Source: an uncultured bacterium (GTDB taxonomy: Bacteria > Bacteroidota > Rhodothermia > Rhodothermales > UBA10348). Taken from it: a stretch of DNA of 64,000 nt. Positions 27,434-37,006 of this stretch are shown here, piece after piece. Location: the NCBI GenBank assembly GCA_938018055.1, contig CALIKL010000018.1:1-64000 (forward strand), read 5' to 3'. Each line of letters begins with the position of its first letter. Positions within the stretch are counted from its first letter, which is position 1. The notes under the pieces are model-generated. The model was not told where the DNA came from. It made no database searches and worked only from the letters and a program-made list of their open reading frames with translations. The position numbers and the translations under genes were made by a program.

Positions 27434-30376
27434 ATGAAATCTCGGGACGAACGGACGGTTTCAAGGGGAAAGGAATCGGGCAAGGACCGTGTGCTGCATT
27501 TCGTGCTGCGGGTATTGCTACTGGGTATAGCCCTTGTCTCGGTTGCTGCTACCTCTCAAGCGCAAGTCATATCTCTTTATGATGTGATCTATCGTCCTCC
27601 GGGAGAAAACTGGTTGCAGGTTCGAGGAGGGGATTTCAACATCATCTATCCGGCAGAGCGCGAGCAGCAGGCTCGTGAGATGATGAATGTCCTCAGGTCA
27701 ACGAGGCCGGAAACTGACTCTTTCCTGGGTGTTGAGCATCCATACACGTTGACTGCCATTCTGTCGGATCAATCCGATTCCGGGAACGGCTTTGTGACGC
27801 CGTTTCCATACAAAACCGAGATCAATGCCATTGCATTACGCGGCAGGGCACTGTCACGTCGCCATCAAAACTGGATTCAAGTTGTAACGGCGCATGAGCT
27901 CGTGCACGCTGCCCAAGCCGAGTTTCAGGTGCCCTTCAGCATGACGGGCATTGCTAGACGATTCGCCCCGGATTTCGCTCGTGCCCTGAGCCTCTTTAAG
28001 CCGTCTGGTGTGGTGGAGGGCATGGCCGTGTATCGGGAAAGTCAGATTCCAGAGGGCGCAGGCAGGTTGAACCACTCCTATTTTTTGATGCAGGCCCGAG
28101 CGGGTATGATGGAGCGAGGGGGGTGGTCTTTGGTACAGGCGCTGGAAAGGCCGAACTATACACGTCCTTTTGATCGGTATTATCATGGAGGGTCCTTGTT
28201 CGTGGACTTCCTCATGCAGACCTACGGCCATGACAGGATGTTGGCGTCCTTGCGATGGCAACAGTATCTGCCGTTTTCCGGATATGGCTCGAATCTTCGC
28301 TTGGCACTGGGCCAGTCCCCAAGTGTGGTGGAGGCAGCATTTCGGGACTGGTTCCTGACGAAGGAAGGCGAGCAGCGCGAGAAGATTGGGGTGCTCACAT
28401 CATCTCATCTTTTGGCGAAGAAGCTAGGACGCACTCACAGACGACCATACTGGCACGAAGACGGTAGCGTGATCACGTTTGCTCTCGGATACGCCATGCC
28501 ACGGGGTTTCCAGCGGGTATCGCCCGAAGGTCGCCTCAATAGGATAGCCAGAAACGAGATTACCGATGACGCGTCTTTTCAACTCGATTCGGACTCTCGC
28601 TTCATCTATTACTCGAGATACCTTGAGCATCCCAATGCACCCCAGGCCAAGACTGCATGGGCCTACCGCATGAATACTGAAACGGGGGACGAGGTGCGAC
28701 TGGTAGGATCCGGTCACACGTACAACCCTGTGGTGATCAAGGGAGACCGCATACTGGCACTGCGGTCGGATGGGCAGTTTAATCGTATTGTGGAAATAAC
28801 GTCTGGTGAACAGGTAACCATGCTGCAGGAGCCGGCACTGGAAATTGTATCACTCGCACCGCGTCCGGGTTCAGATTCGCTTGCCGTAATTGCTAAGTCC
28901 GGTCCACATCAAGCAGCTTTCTTAGTGAAGATCAATGATGCCGACTGGTCGTTGTCTCCATGGATTGGTTTTGAGGATTCCTCGGTTTACGATGGTACCT
29001 GGAGCTCAAATGGTCGCTTTTTCGCCTTTACATCCGATCACACGGGCGTGATGAATGTGTACGTGTTGGATGCGTGGAAGGAGAGTCTGGTGCAGGCAAC
29101 GAATGCACTATACGGCGCCATGGAGGGTCACGTAACGCCTGATGGCAAGCGGCTGGTCTTCATAGAGTATGGCGAAGAACAGTTTGATTTGCGCACAATG
29201 ACCCTGGACCAGCAAGGAGTAAAAAGCCTGAATCGGGATGTGGCGAACGAGACGTGGAACACGACGTGGCGCGAAGATCAGAGTTTCATCGATCCACTTC
29301 CAGCGCTGGATGCCGAGTTCAACGGGGCTCGCGGGTACAATCCTTGGCAGCACTTGAAACCGCGAATGGTCTACCCGACAGCCTATTTGGACCAAGCCAG
29401 AGAACGGGATGTTGATGCGCGGCTTGGTCTTGGCCTGGGGCTTGCCATGCAGGGTACCGATCTATTACAACGGATAGCTTGGTACAGTGAAGGGATTATC
29501 CAAAAGAATCGCCTCTGGGGAGAAGTTGGTATCCAATCCGGTGCGTTTTCATTTCGTCCTGGCGTCAAATTGGAACGTAGACCCACCACCGTGGATGCGA
29601 TTGTGCAGGGTGAGCAGGGAGAACAGAATATCCAGCGAGTTATCAGGGATCGGATCAGTTGGTCGGTTTCCGCGACGCTACCGCATACGTTGGACCAGAA
29701 TGTTCACAGAACGAGTTTCATTCCATCGCTCTCCTTGTCGTTCCGCTCGGATCGGTTCATGGATGACGATTTGGCGTTGCTTCAAGAACGTCGTGGTCGC
29801 CTGGCCTTACAACCTTCGTTCTTCTTTGGTCACCGTATGCTGCGCAACTCCCGCGACATCTGGCCGACAAGTGGAAGGTTCATTTCCTGGTATTCCGATA
29901 TCGAATTGAATCGGGACGTGGGGGAAAAGCAGCGTGGTAGCATTGCCTCGGCGAATGTGTACGTTCCATTCCTGAGACAAAGCAACACATCCATTCGGAT
30001 AGACGCCGGGCACCTTTTTCAGAACCGAGCCGGCATCTTCGGTCTTCGGTTTTTCAAACCTACCGGCTGGGAGGATGCGCGTGTTGGTAGCGGTCACTAC
30101 GGGCGCTTGGGATTGCGCATTCGGCAGCCTGTTGCCTTTCCTGAGGATGGTTGGCTGACCATTCCGGTCTTTATACGGGCCTTGTACCTGAAAGCCGGCC
30201 TCGAAACGGTTGCCCGGTTGGAAGACACATCGAATCGCTTCTCAACTGGAAGCATGGGACTCGGAATCAAGTTTCGAGTGTGGCACTTCTTCGATATTGA
30301 TGTGAGTTGGGACGCCGCTTACCGCTTTCAGACGAAAGAGTGGGATACCGTCTGGAAAACGGTTTCTGAAAACTGA
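27434..30376 (+). CDS. Putative gluzincin-type metallopeptidase fused to propeller and predicted C-terminal beta-barrel
   Basis: Signal peptide; VVTAHELVHAAQ (HExxH); TolB-like repeats (FFAFTSDHTGVMNVYVLD); late region with alternating barrel-like strands. GTG 27413 is an alternative start. Confidence 0.65.
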   Translation: MKSRDERTVSRGKESGKDRVLHFVLRVLLLGIALVSVAATSQAQVISLYDVIYRPPGENWLQVRGGDFNIIYPAEREQQAREMMNVLRSTRPETDSFLGVEHPYTLTAILSDQSDSGNGFVTPFPYKTEINAIALRGRALSRRHQNWIQVVTAHELVHAAQAEFQVPFSMTGIARRFAPDFARALSLFKPSGVVEGMAVYRESQIPEGAGRLNHSYFLMQARAGMMERGGWSLVQALERPNYTRPFDRYYHGGSLFVDFLMQTYGHDRMLASLRWQQYLPFSGYGSNLRLALGQSPSVVEAAFRDWFLTKEGEQREKIGVLTSSHLLAKKLGRTHRRPYWHEDGSVITFALGYAMPRGFQRVSPEGRLNRIARNEITDDASFQLDSDSRFIYYSRYLEHPNAPQAKTAWAYRMNTETGDEVRLVGSGHTYNPVVIKGDRILALRSDGQFNRIVEITSGEQVTMLQEPALEIVSLAPRPGSDSLAVIAKSGPHQAAFLVKINDADWSLSPWIGFEDSSVYDGTWSSNGRFFAFTSDHTGVMNVYVLDAWKESLVQATNALYGAMEGHVTPDGKRLVFIEYGEEQFDLRTMTLDQQGVKSLNRDVANETWNTTWREDQSFIDPLPALDAEFNGARGYNPWQHLKPRMVYPTAYLDQARERDVDARLGLGLGLAMQGTDLLQRIAWYSEGIIQKNRLWGEVGIQSGAFSFRPGVKLERRPTTVDAIVQGEQGEQNIQRVIRDRISWSVSATLPHTLDQNVHRTSFIPSLSLSFRSDRFMDDDLALLQERRGRLALQPSFFFGHRMLRNSRDIWPTSGRFISWYSDIELNRDVGEKQRGSIASANVYVPFLRQSNTSIRIDAGHLFQNRAGIFGLRFFKPTGWEDARVGSGHYGRLGLRIRQPVAFPEDGWLTIPVFIRALYLKAGLETVARLEDTSNRFSTGSMGLGIKFRVWHFFDIDVSWDAAYRFQTKEWDTVWKTVSEN

Positions 30377-30499
30377 TCTTGCTGGCATTGCTTTTGCAGT
30401 TCCACCAAGTCCGGCCAAGGTGTAAACAGCCAGCGTCAACTATGTCGACAGGGTGTTAAAATAGTAGCACATTGTTTGCTGAACGGTGATCTGCTCGAC

Positions 30500-30805
30500 A
30501 TGGCGAAATCAACCCACCCCTCCCGGAATCTCAGTAGGAGAGAGCGTCAAATCATGGACGTTCTCTTTCGAAATGGTCCGTCGACGGTCGCCGAGGTCAA
30601 GGACCGGCTGCCGGATGGTCTCGGCTACTCAGCTGTCAGGGCCCTGCCGCGTATTCTGGAAGAGAAGGGACATGCACGGCATGAAAAAGTGGGCCCTCGA
30701 TTAGCGTCAGGAATTGAAAAGCCCCCGAGCTCAGACTTGAACGCAATTGCATGGCTAAGGGACCGCCCAGATGGCTCGGGAGCCTTGGGTTACTCGTTTG
30801 CTTGA
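30500..30805 (+). pseudogene. BlaI/MecI/CopY-type transcriptional regulator, apparently truncated
   Basis: MAKSTHPSRNLSRRERQIMDVLFRNGPSTVAEVKDRLPDGLGYSAVRALPRILEEKGHARHEKVGP matches the BlaI winged-helix region; similarity ends at ~30697 and no dimerisation domain or blaR1 follows. Confidence 0.7.
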
Positions 30806-31153
30806 AGCGCAACTGGGTCAGGCTTGCGATCTCCCAGCGATAATCCTCTCGGTCACGAAGTCGCTGAGCGTCTTCCTCCGTTATGAAAGAAGGTTCCTCT
30901 GGACCCACGTCATGAACCTGCGCAGCGCAATCTGATATACCGATATACAGGTGGACGACCAGTATCCAGAGGAGTGTGGCGATTCGTGGCATTCCAACGC
31001 ACATGTCGCTCACCACAGCCGATTTCCATTCCTTTACCATTCGCCCCCACTGGTATCCCATTCACTATCAAGGACACGTTCGGCAGGAAACCGTAACGGA
31101 GGAAACAGGGTTGACCCTTAACCTCATCCATGACGCATCTCAAACACGTACAC

Positions 31154-32053
31154 ATGATCACCCGACTACGCGCTCTGGCCATCCTGATGCTCGGCGCGGT
31201 GCTGTGGACTCCTTCTACTCAAGCGCAAGAGTTCAATTGCGTGGTAGGCGTCAACTACAGGGCCTTGTCTGGCTCCGATTATTCGTTCCTGGATGAGCTC
31301 CAGGAACGTTTGTTTGAGTACATGAATGATCGCCAATGGACCAATGATCTATTTGAGCAAGAGGAGCGCATTGACTGTAATTTGCAGATAGTTTTTTCGG
31401 AAGCGCCTTCACTGACAAGTTTCCGCGCCCGCCTCATCCTGGCCTCTCGCCGACCGATTTACGGCTCAGCACAGCAGACGCAGGTATTGACCCTTAGTGA
31501 TGAGGAATTGCAATTCGAATACTCCCAAGGCACGCCGCTCATCTATCAGCCGGATAAGTACCACCCCTTAACTTCGGTGCTCGATTTTTACGCCCATATC
31601 ATGCTGGGGTATGATTACGACACCTTTGATGCAATGGGGGGGCAGCCTCATTTCGAGGAGGCTCGTCGCATCGCCGAGTTGGGTGAGACAAGTGGTGCTC
31701 TGGGCTGGTCATCCATAGGTGGCGGGCAAAGTAAAGGGGAGCTGATTTCACAGATCCTGGATTCGCGCTTCGCTCCACTGCGCCAAATCTATTTCGATTA
31801 TCACTACGGAATGCTGGATCACTTCATCGATAAGCCCGACGAGTCCCGAGAGAAATTGCTCACTACGGTGCTTGAGCTGCAGACGCTTCGAGAAGATGTG
31901 ACCCGCGCGTATTATCTGGATCAGTTTTTCGCAGCCAAGTACTCCGAGATCATTCGCGTCTTCAAGGGCAGCCAGGAGGCGTCCCAAGCATTTGATGCGC
32001 TTTCGCAAAGCGATCCTGCGCATTTGTCAGACTACTCGACCATGATGAATTAG
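31154..32053 (+). CDS. DUF4835 family protein (PorD-like)
   Basis: Signal peptide; QEFNCVVGVNYRAL..., LDFYAHIMLGYDYDTFDAMGG. Confidence 0.82.
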   Translation: MITRLRALAILMLGAVLWTPSTQAQEFNCVVGVNYRALSGSDYSFLDELQERLFEYMNDRQWTNDLFEQEERIDCNLQIVFSEAPSLTSFRARLILASRRPIYGSAQQTQVLTLSDEELQFEYSQGTPLIYQPDKYHPLTSVLDFYAHIMLGYDYDTFDAMGGQPHFEEARRIAELGETSGALGWSSIGGGQSKGELISQILDSRFAPLRQIYFDYHYGMLDHFIDKPDESREKLLTTVLELQTLREDVTRAYYLDQFFAAKYSEIIRVFKGSQEASQAFDALSQSDPAHLSDYSTMMN

Positions 32054-32094
32054 ACAGGCTCAATGGCCTGGCCGGGTCTGCACGGGAAATGTTG

Positions 32095-32177
32095 TACGAG
32101 AGGGGGGACTCGAACCCCCACGTCCTGAGGACACTAGATCCTAAATCTAGCGCGTCTACCAATTCCGCCACTCTCGC
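32095..32177 (-). tRNA. tRNA-Leu(TAG)
   Basis: Reverse complement GCGAGAGTGGCGGAATTGGTAGACGC...CTAGATTTAGGATCTAG...GGGGGTTCGAGTCCCCCCTCTCGT; anticodon loop TTTAGGA. Confidence 0.93.
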
Positions 32178-32220
32178 TGGCGCCGCTGTAATACAGAATG
32201 AACTGTTGGAGTTCCAATCA

Positions 32221-34464
32221 ATGATGTTTCTGCGCTTGAAAAATTTTGTTTCCGTCTTTGGATTGCTCGCGGTTCTGCTTTTAAGCGCATGTGCCCCCCC
32301 GAGGGAAGTCCTGACGGTAAGTCAGCGCTTGGAGCCGATTTCATCTACAGAGGAGGGGCAAGCGGAGCCACCCCCTGTGGTCGAGGAGCGCTATCCTGAG
32401 ATTTCCCTTCAGCGATTTGATGATGGGCGCATGTGGACGTTCGAAGTGCCCCCAACATCATGGTGGCAGGAGGCCTATGGACTGGAAGTGGATGATGAGT
32501 GGCTGATCCGGGCTCGGAGAGGTGCTCTGCAGTTCGGTAGGATATGTTCAGCTTCTCTGGTGAGTCACCGGGGTCTGGTCATGACAAACCACCATTGTGC
32601 CCGAGACTACGTGTCGAAGGTTTCTGGGGATGAAGAGGCATTGCTTGATGAAGGTTTTTATGCCACTTCAACCGGAATGGAGCGCCGTGTGCCTGGTCTG
32701 AAAGTTCGACAGGTGCTGGAGATCGAAGACGTTTCGGAAGAAGTCTTGCGGGCAGCGCGTGATGTGAAGGGATGGGGTCCAAAGGCTGATGCCCGCAAGA
32801 AACGAGCTGATGCCATTGAACGGCGTTTGGCAGCTCGCAATTCCCGTGCAGATTCTACGCTGGAGTTCAAGGTCGTGGAGCAGGTCCCTGGGGTCCGCTA
32901 TTCAGCGTTTACCTATCGCGTATTTCATGACGTGCGCTTGGTCTGGGTTCCGGAACTGGCTGTTGGTCGCTTTGGCGGTGACTCAGACAATTTCGAATGG
33001 CCACGGCATACGCTGGACGCTGCCTTCTTTCGCGTCTGGGAAGATGGAGAGCCGTTACGTACCGCCGATCACTTCCGGTTCGACGCTTCTGGGGCTGAGC
33101 AGGGTGAGCCGGTTTTCGTTGTTGGGAATCCTGGTTCAACGAAGCGCCTGGTCACCGTGAGTCAGCTTGAGTACCTCCGTGACGTTGCTCTTCCAGAGGA
33201 ATTGGCCGTTCTGAAAGACCGAATCGGGCGACTTGAAGCATTTGTTGAGTCGCATCCAACCCTGGCTGATTCTTTTGATGTTCGAAATGCACTGATGACA
33301 GCCAATAACCAATTCAAGGGTCAACAGGGGCAACATGATGCGTTGGTGAAAGGCGAGATCATGTCCAGGACGCAGGCGTGGGAGGATTCCGTTCGCCGTG
33401 TGCTCGAGCGGGATAGCGCATTGTCGGGTAGTTTCGGTCGCCCATTCAGGAATATTGCGTTGACGCAGCAGTCGAAAGAACAGTCTGCGCCCAGGGCTAC
33501 CTCGTTCACACACTTCCTTAATCCGTCTCTGTCTTCGCATATTCTGATGCGGGCTATGTACGGATATGTCTATGCCCTCTCTGCGCGACGCGGCGCCCCA
33601 CCCGAGGCGCTGAAGGATATCATGACGGAGGCCATGCAGATCACGGACTGGCCTCGTGAACTGGAGCGCAGCATAATAGGGGCTCGTCTGAATGACTTTG
33701 AACAGGCTCTAGGAGTTGACGACCCAACGGTCAGGAGAATGCTGGCTGGTGTTTCGGCTGCCGAAATGGCCGATTCCGTTGCGACATACTCGTCGCTTGC
33801 CGATTCGGCTGCTTTCCGCGAGCTGTTGGATGCCAATTATTTGGCCAGCAAGGATGTAACGGTTGATTTGATCAACACCATAGGAGCGTTGTATTTCACA
33901 TTGGATGGACAGCTTCAATCGCTCTCAGAGCGCGAAGATGATCAGGTAGATCGCCTGGCGGAGTTGCGCTATCACATCCAGGGAGATGCAACACCACCGG
34001 ATGCCGCTTTCACATTACGCATTACGGATGGCTTGGTGGCTGGCTATGGTTCGGGTGAGGACGCATTACCCGCGTTTACGACCCTTTCAGATATGTTTCA
34101 GTTGGCTGATTCCTTGGCAGGAAAGCGTGATTGGGAGCTTCCTGCAGCATGGTCAGATCGCAAAGCTGAATTGGATGGAGGTGTCATCATCAATTTGGTC
34201 GCCACGACAGACATTACGGGTGGTAATTCTGGTTCGCCCTTACTGGATGGGGAGTTACAGGTCGTCGGACTGGTCTTCGATGGCAACATGGAAAGCTTGG
34301 CCAACGAGTATGTCTTCTCAGATGAGTCTGCGCGTACGATTGCCGTAGATGTTCGTGCGCTGATCGAGGTGCTGGAAGTGATGGTCGACGCCGATCGGCT
34401 TATTCTCGAGCTCCTGGAAGGCAATTTCTTTGCGACGGAGGCAGAGGCTGAAGCTGCACGCTGA
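32221..34464 (+). CDS. S46 family peptidase (DPP7/DPP11-like)
   Basis: Lipobox LLLSAC; CSASLVSHRGLVMTNHHCARDYV; GNSGSPLLDGELQVVGLVFDGNMESL. Track start 32089 lies in the tRNA, so ATG 32221 preferred. Confidence 0.93.
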   Translation: MMFLRLKNFVSVFGLLAVLLLSACAPPREVLTVSQRLEPISSTEEGQAEPPPVVEERYPEISLQRFDDGRMWTFEVPPTSWWQEAYGLEVDDEWLIRARRGALQFGRICSASLVSHRGLVMTNHHCARDYVSKVSGDEEALLDEGFYATSTGMERRVPGLKVRQVLEIEDVSEEVLRAARDVKGWGPKADARKKRADAIERRLAARNSRADSTLEFKVVEQVPGVRYSAFTYRVFHDVRLVWVPELAVGRFGGDSDNFEWPRHTLDAAFFRVWEDGEPLRTADHFRFDASGAEQGEPVFVVGNPGSTKRLVTVSQLEYLRDVALPEELAVLKDRIGRLEAFVESHPTLADSFDVRNALMTANNQFKGQQGQHDALVKGEIMSRTQAWEDSVRRVLERDSALSGSFGRPFRNIALTQQSKEQSAPRATSFTHFLNPSLSSHILMRAMYGYVYALSARRGAPPEALKDIMTEAMQITDWPRELERSIIGARLNDFEQALGVDDPTVRRMLAGVSAAEMADSVATYSSLADSAAFRELLDANYLASKDVTVDLINTIGALYFTLDGQLQSLSEREDDQVDRLAELRYHIQGDATPPDAAFTLRITDGLVAGYGSGEDALPAFTTLSDMFQLADSLAGKRDWELPAAWSDRKAELDGGVIINLVATTDITGGNSGSPLLDGELQVVGLVFDGNMESLANEYVFSDESARTIAVDVRALIEVLEVMVDADRLILELLEGNFFATEAEAEAAR

Positions 34465-34469
34465 GGGTT

Positions 34470-35399
34470 TCAGTTCAGGACGCTGTCACAGCAAGAGGCA
34501 ATAATGGCCTCAGCTACACCGGTCAAGTCGTCTACGGCGGCAAAATGATGACTTCCGGGTCCTCGGACAACCAGCGGTACGGGATTGCGCGTATGCGTTT
34601 TTACGGACAGATCCTCCAGATTTCCGTGATCGCTCGTCATGACGAAGGTGGTTTGCTGGAAATCGAGTGTATCCATCAGGGCGTTCAGATAGCGATCTAT
34701 AGACTCCAGTCGCTGCGCCGCTGCCTCGTGATCTCGAGCATGACCTGCCTTGTCGGTGTGAAAGTACTCGGACACTACCAACCGATGAGTAGTACACATA
34801 TGGTGAATCCGGTGTGCTGTCTCAGACTCAGGAATGGCCTCAACGGATGAGTTGGCAACTTCAGCCAAACCAGCACCGGTAAGGTCTGCAGCTATGGCTC
34901 GCCCGTTACGCAGGTCGTCCATAGTCCGGATTCGAACGCCGCTATCCAAGCAACATCGTGTCGTTGTAGGCCAGCGGTCCCGCTTACTGGCCCACTCAAA
35001 GAATTTCTCTGGGTAAGCATTTGCAAACAGAGCATGATCTGCCCCGACTCTCGAGAAAAGACTACGCTCTTTCAAAACCGGGCGGGACGTGGAATGAGGG
35101 AACGGTCCGAAATGCCTTCCCGCCAGTGCTGCACAATTGACACCGGTAAACAAGGTGGCCTGGCCGGTGCCGCTTTGAGGAAGTCCCTCCAAGCCCAGAT
35201 TCGCGTCGATTACTCGGAAAGTGAATCCCTCTTGCGTGTGATCGGCATGACCCTCCAAGGTGAGATCACGGCCCGCGAGCATCCTTCGAAAGCCCGGGAG
35301 ATACAGCGTGTGAAAGGGATTCTGTGGGCCTTCAGGACCGATGCCTATGCCATCGACAAAAAAGAAATACACAGAACGATGTGGTAGCGCAGATGGCAT
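34470..35399 (-). CDS. Alkaline-phosphatase-superfamily metalloenzyme (iPGM-like core)
   Basis: VYFFFVDGIGIGP metal site, QSGTGQATLFTGVNCA, EYFHTDKAGHARD, MTSDHGNLED; ATG 35399 preferred because track start (35483) lies in a terminator. Confidence 0.75.
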   Translation of the reverse strand: MPSALPHRSVYFFFVDGIGIGPEGPQNPFHTLYLPGFRRMLAGRDLTLEGHADHTQEGFTFRVIDANLGLEGLPQSGTGQATLFTGVNCAALAGRHFGPFPHSTSRPVLKERSLFSRVGADHALFANAYPEKFFEWASKRDRWPTTTRCCLDSGVRIRTMDDLRNGRAIAADLTGAGLAEVANSSVEAIPESETAHRIHHMCTTHRLVVSEYFHTDKAGHARDHEAAAQRLESIDRYLNALMDTLDFQQTTFVMTSDHGNLEDLSVKTHTRNPVPLVVRGPGSHHFAAVDDLTGVAEAIIASCCDSVLN

Positions 35400-35453
35400 G
35401 CGAAACGAATGCAGTTCGGATGGTAACTCGAAAATCAAGCCGCTCGATGATCC

Positions 35454-35490
35454 AAAAAAAACAGGCGCTGACCGTTGGGTCAACGCCTGT
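35454..35490 (-). terminator. Intrinsic terminator downstream of tRNA-fMet
   Basis: Minus: ACAGGCGTTGACCC-AACGGTCAGCGCCTGT followed by TTTTTTTT. Confidence 0.88.
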
Positions 35491-35495
35491 TGATG

Positions 35496-35568
35496 TAGCG
35501 GGGGCAGGATTCGAACCTGCGACCTTCGGGTTATGAGCCCGATGAGCTACCAGCTGCTCCACCCCGCG
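35496..35568 (-). tRNA. tRNA-fMet(CAT), initiator-like
   Basis: CGCGGGGTGGAGCAG..., anticodon stem GGG/CCC flanking CTCATAA, mismatch at 1:72. Confidence 0.92.
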
Positions 35569-35784
35569 ATAGACCGACGAATATACGGCGAGTGCGTCTA
35601 TTAACAAGGCGGCGTACCATTGATGTTGATGAACATCCGGGGAAGCTCGCACCGGTAAACCCTCAGGGCCTGTCGACGTATTCCTTCGTGTCTTTTTCAT
35701 CACGCCGAAGGTGACTGATGAAGGGACACCATGTAACATGCAAGGCCGGTTAACCTAGAGTCATCTGTTTCGAAACCCGTATCC

Positions 35785-36981
35785 ATGGCCATCCTTCATC
35801 CCTTTCATGCGTTGCGTCCGGTGCCAGAAAAAGCGCACGAAGTAGCCTGTGTCCCGTACGACGTAATCAACACACGCGAGGCGCGTGAGCTCGCGGCGGG
35901 TAAGCCCAGTAGTTTCCTGCACGTCATTCGTCCAGAAATAGACTTGCCCGCAGGAGTCGACGAACATGCGGACGAGGTGTATCAGACGGGCGCAGAAAAC
36001 CTCCGGGCGTTTGCTGACGGTCCTGATTCCATTCGGGAAAGTGAGGCATCAGTTTACGTGTACCGGCTCATCATGGATGGGAGGAGCCAAACAGGGATAT
36101 TCGGTTGTGTCGCCGTAGCGGACTACGACTCGGATGTGATCCTGAAACACGAATTGACCAGGCCAGTCAAGGAAGATGATCGGACACGGCATATCCTGAC
36201 TCAACAGGCTCATGCTGAGCCAGTCATGCTGACCTTCAAGGATGATGACGGTATTTCCGGTGTCATTGAGGTAACCATGGCTACAGATCCCCTTTATGAT
36301 CTGACAGCAGATGATGGTGTCCAGCACACAATATGGCGGGTCCAGGATACCGAGGACCTGGTGCAACGATTTCGGGGGATTGAAAAACTGTATGTGGCCG
36401 ATGGGCACCATCGATGCAAGGCGGCGAGTCGTGCAGCTGCCGAGGAGCCCTCAAATCCCGAGGCAGCCTTTTTCCCAGCGGTACTATTCCCGATGGGTGA
36501 CATGAAAATTCTGGCCTACAACCGCATCGTTAAATCCTTGCCAAACGGTTCTGTCGCCTTTGAAAAAGAACTGAAGCAACGATTTGATCTGACGCCTACG
36601 GACAATCCTGTTCCCCAAGCAAAAGGTGACGTCTGCATTTACCTTGATGGTGAGTGGTTCGCCATGACATTGCCTTCGACAGAGGCATCGGCTGTGGTCA
36701 ACGATCTCGATGTCTCCAGACTCTCTGAGTCCATTTTGGCCCCACTGCTGGGTATCACCGATCCGCGACGTGATCCGAATATCGACTTCGTAGGAGGCAT
36801 TCGAGGCACAGAAGAACTGGAGAAGCGTGTGGACTCAGGAGAAGCGCAGTTTGCCATTTCCATGTTTCCGACGAGCATTCAGGAGCTGGTAGATGTCTCT
36901 GACGAAGGGCTGCTCATGCCGCCCAAATCAACCTGGTTCGAACCGAAACTGCGAAGTGGTTTGCTGATTCACTTGTTTTGA
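35785..36981 (+). CDS. DUF1015 family protein
   Basis: MAILHPFHALRPVPEKAHEVACVPYDVINTREARELA; YVADGHHRCKAAS. Confidence 0.92.
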   Translation: MAILHPFHALRPVPEKAHEVACVPYDVINTREARELAAGKPSSFLHVIRPEIDLPAGVDEHADEVYQTGAENLRAFADGPDSIRESEASVYVYRLIMDGRSQTGIFGCVAVADYDSDVILKHELTRPVKEDDRTRHILTQQAHAEPVMLTFKDDDGISGVIEVTMATDPLYDLTADDGVQHTIWRVQDTEDLVQRFRGIEKLYVADGHHRCKAASRAAAEEPSNPEAAFFPAVLFPMGDMKILAYNRIVKSLPNGSVAFEKELKQRFDLTPTDNPVPQAKGDVCIYLDGEWFAMTLPSTEASAVVNDLDVSRLSESILAPLLGITDPRRDPNIDFVGGIRGTEELEKRVDSGEAQFAISMFPTSIQELVDVSDEGLLMPPKSTWFEPKLRSGLLIHLF

Positions 36982-37006
36982 CCCTGATTCCTAACCTGCC
37001 ATCGAC

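Noticed and set aside
35332-35739. 135-aa minus-strand ORF across tRNA-fMet
   Set aside because: Contains the translated tRNA and terminator; spurious (typical VAGSNPAPAT artefact).
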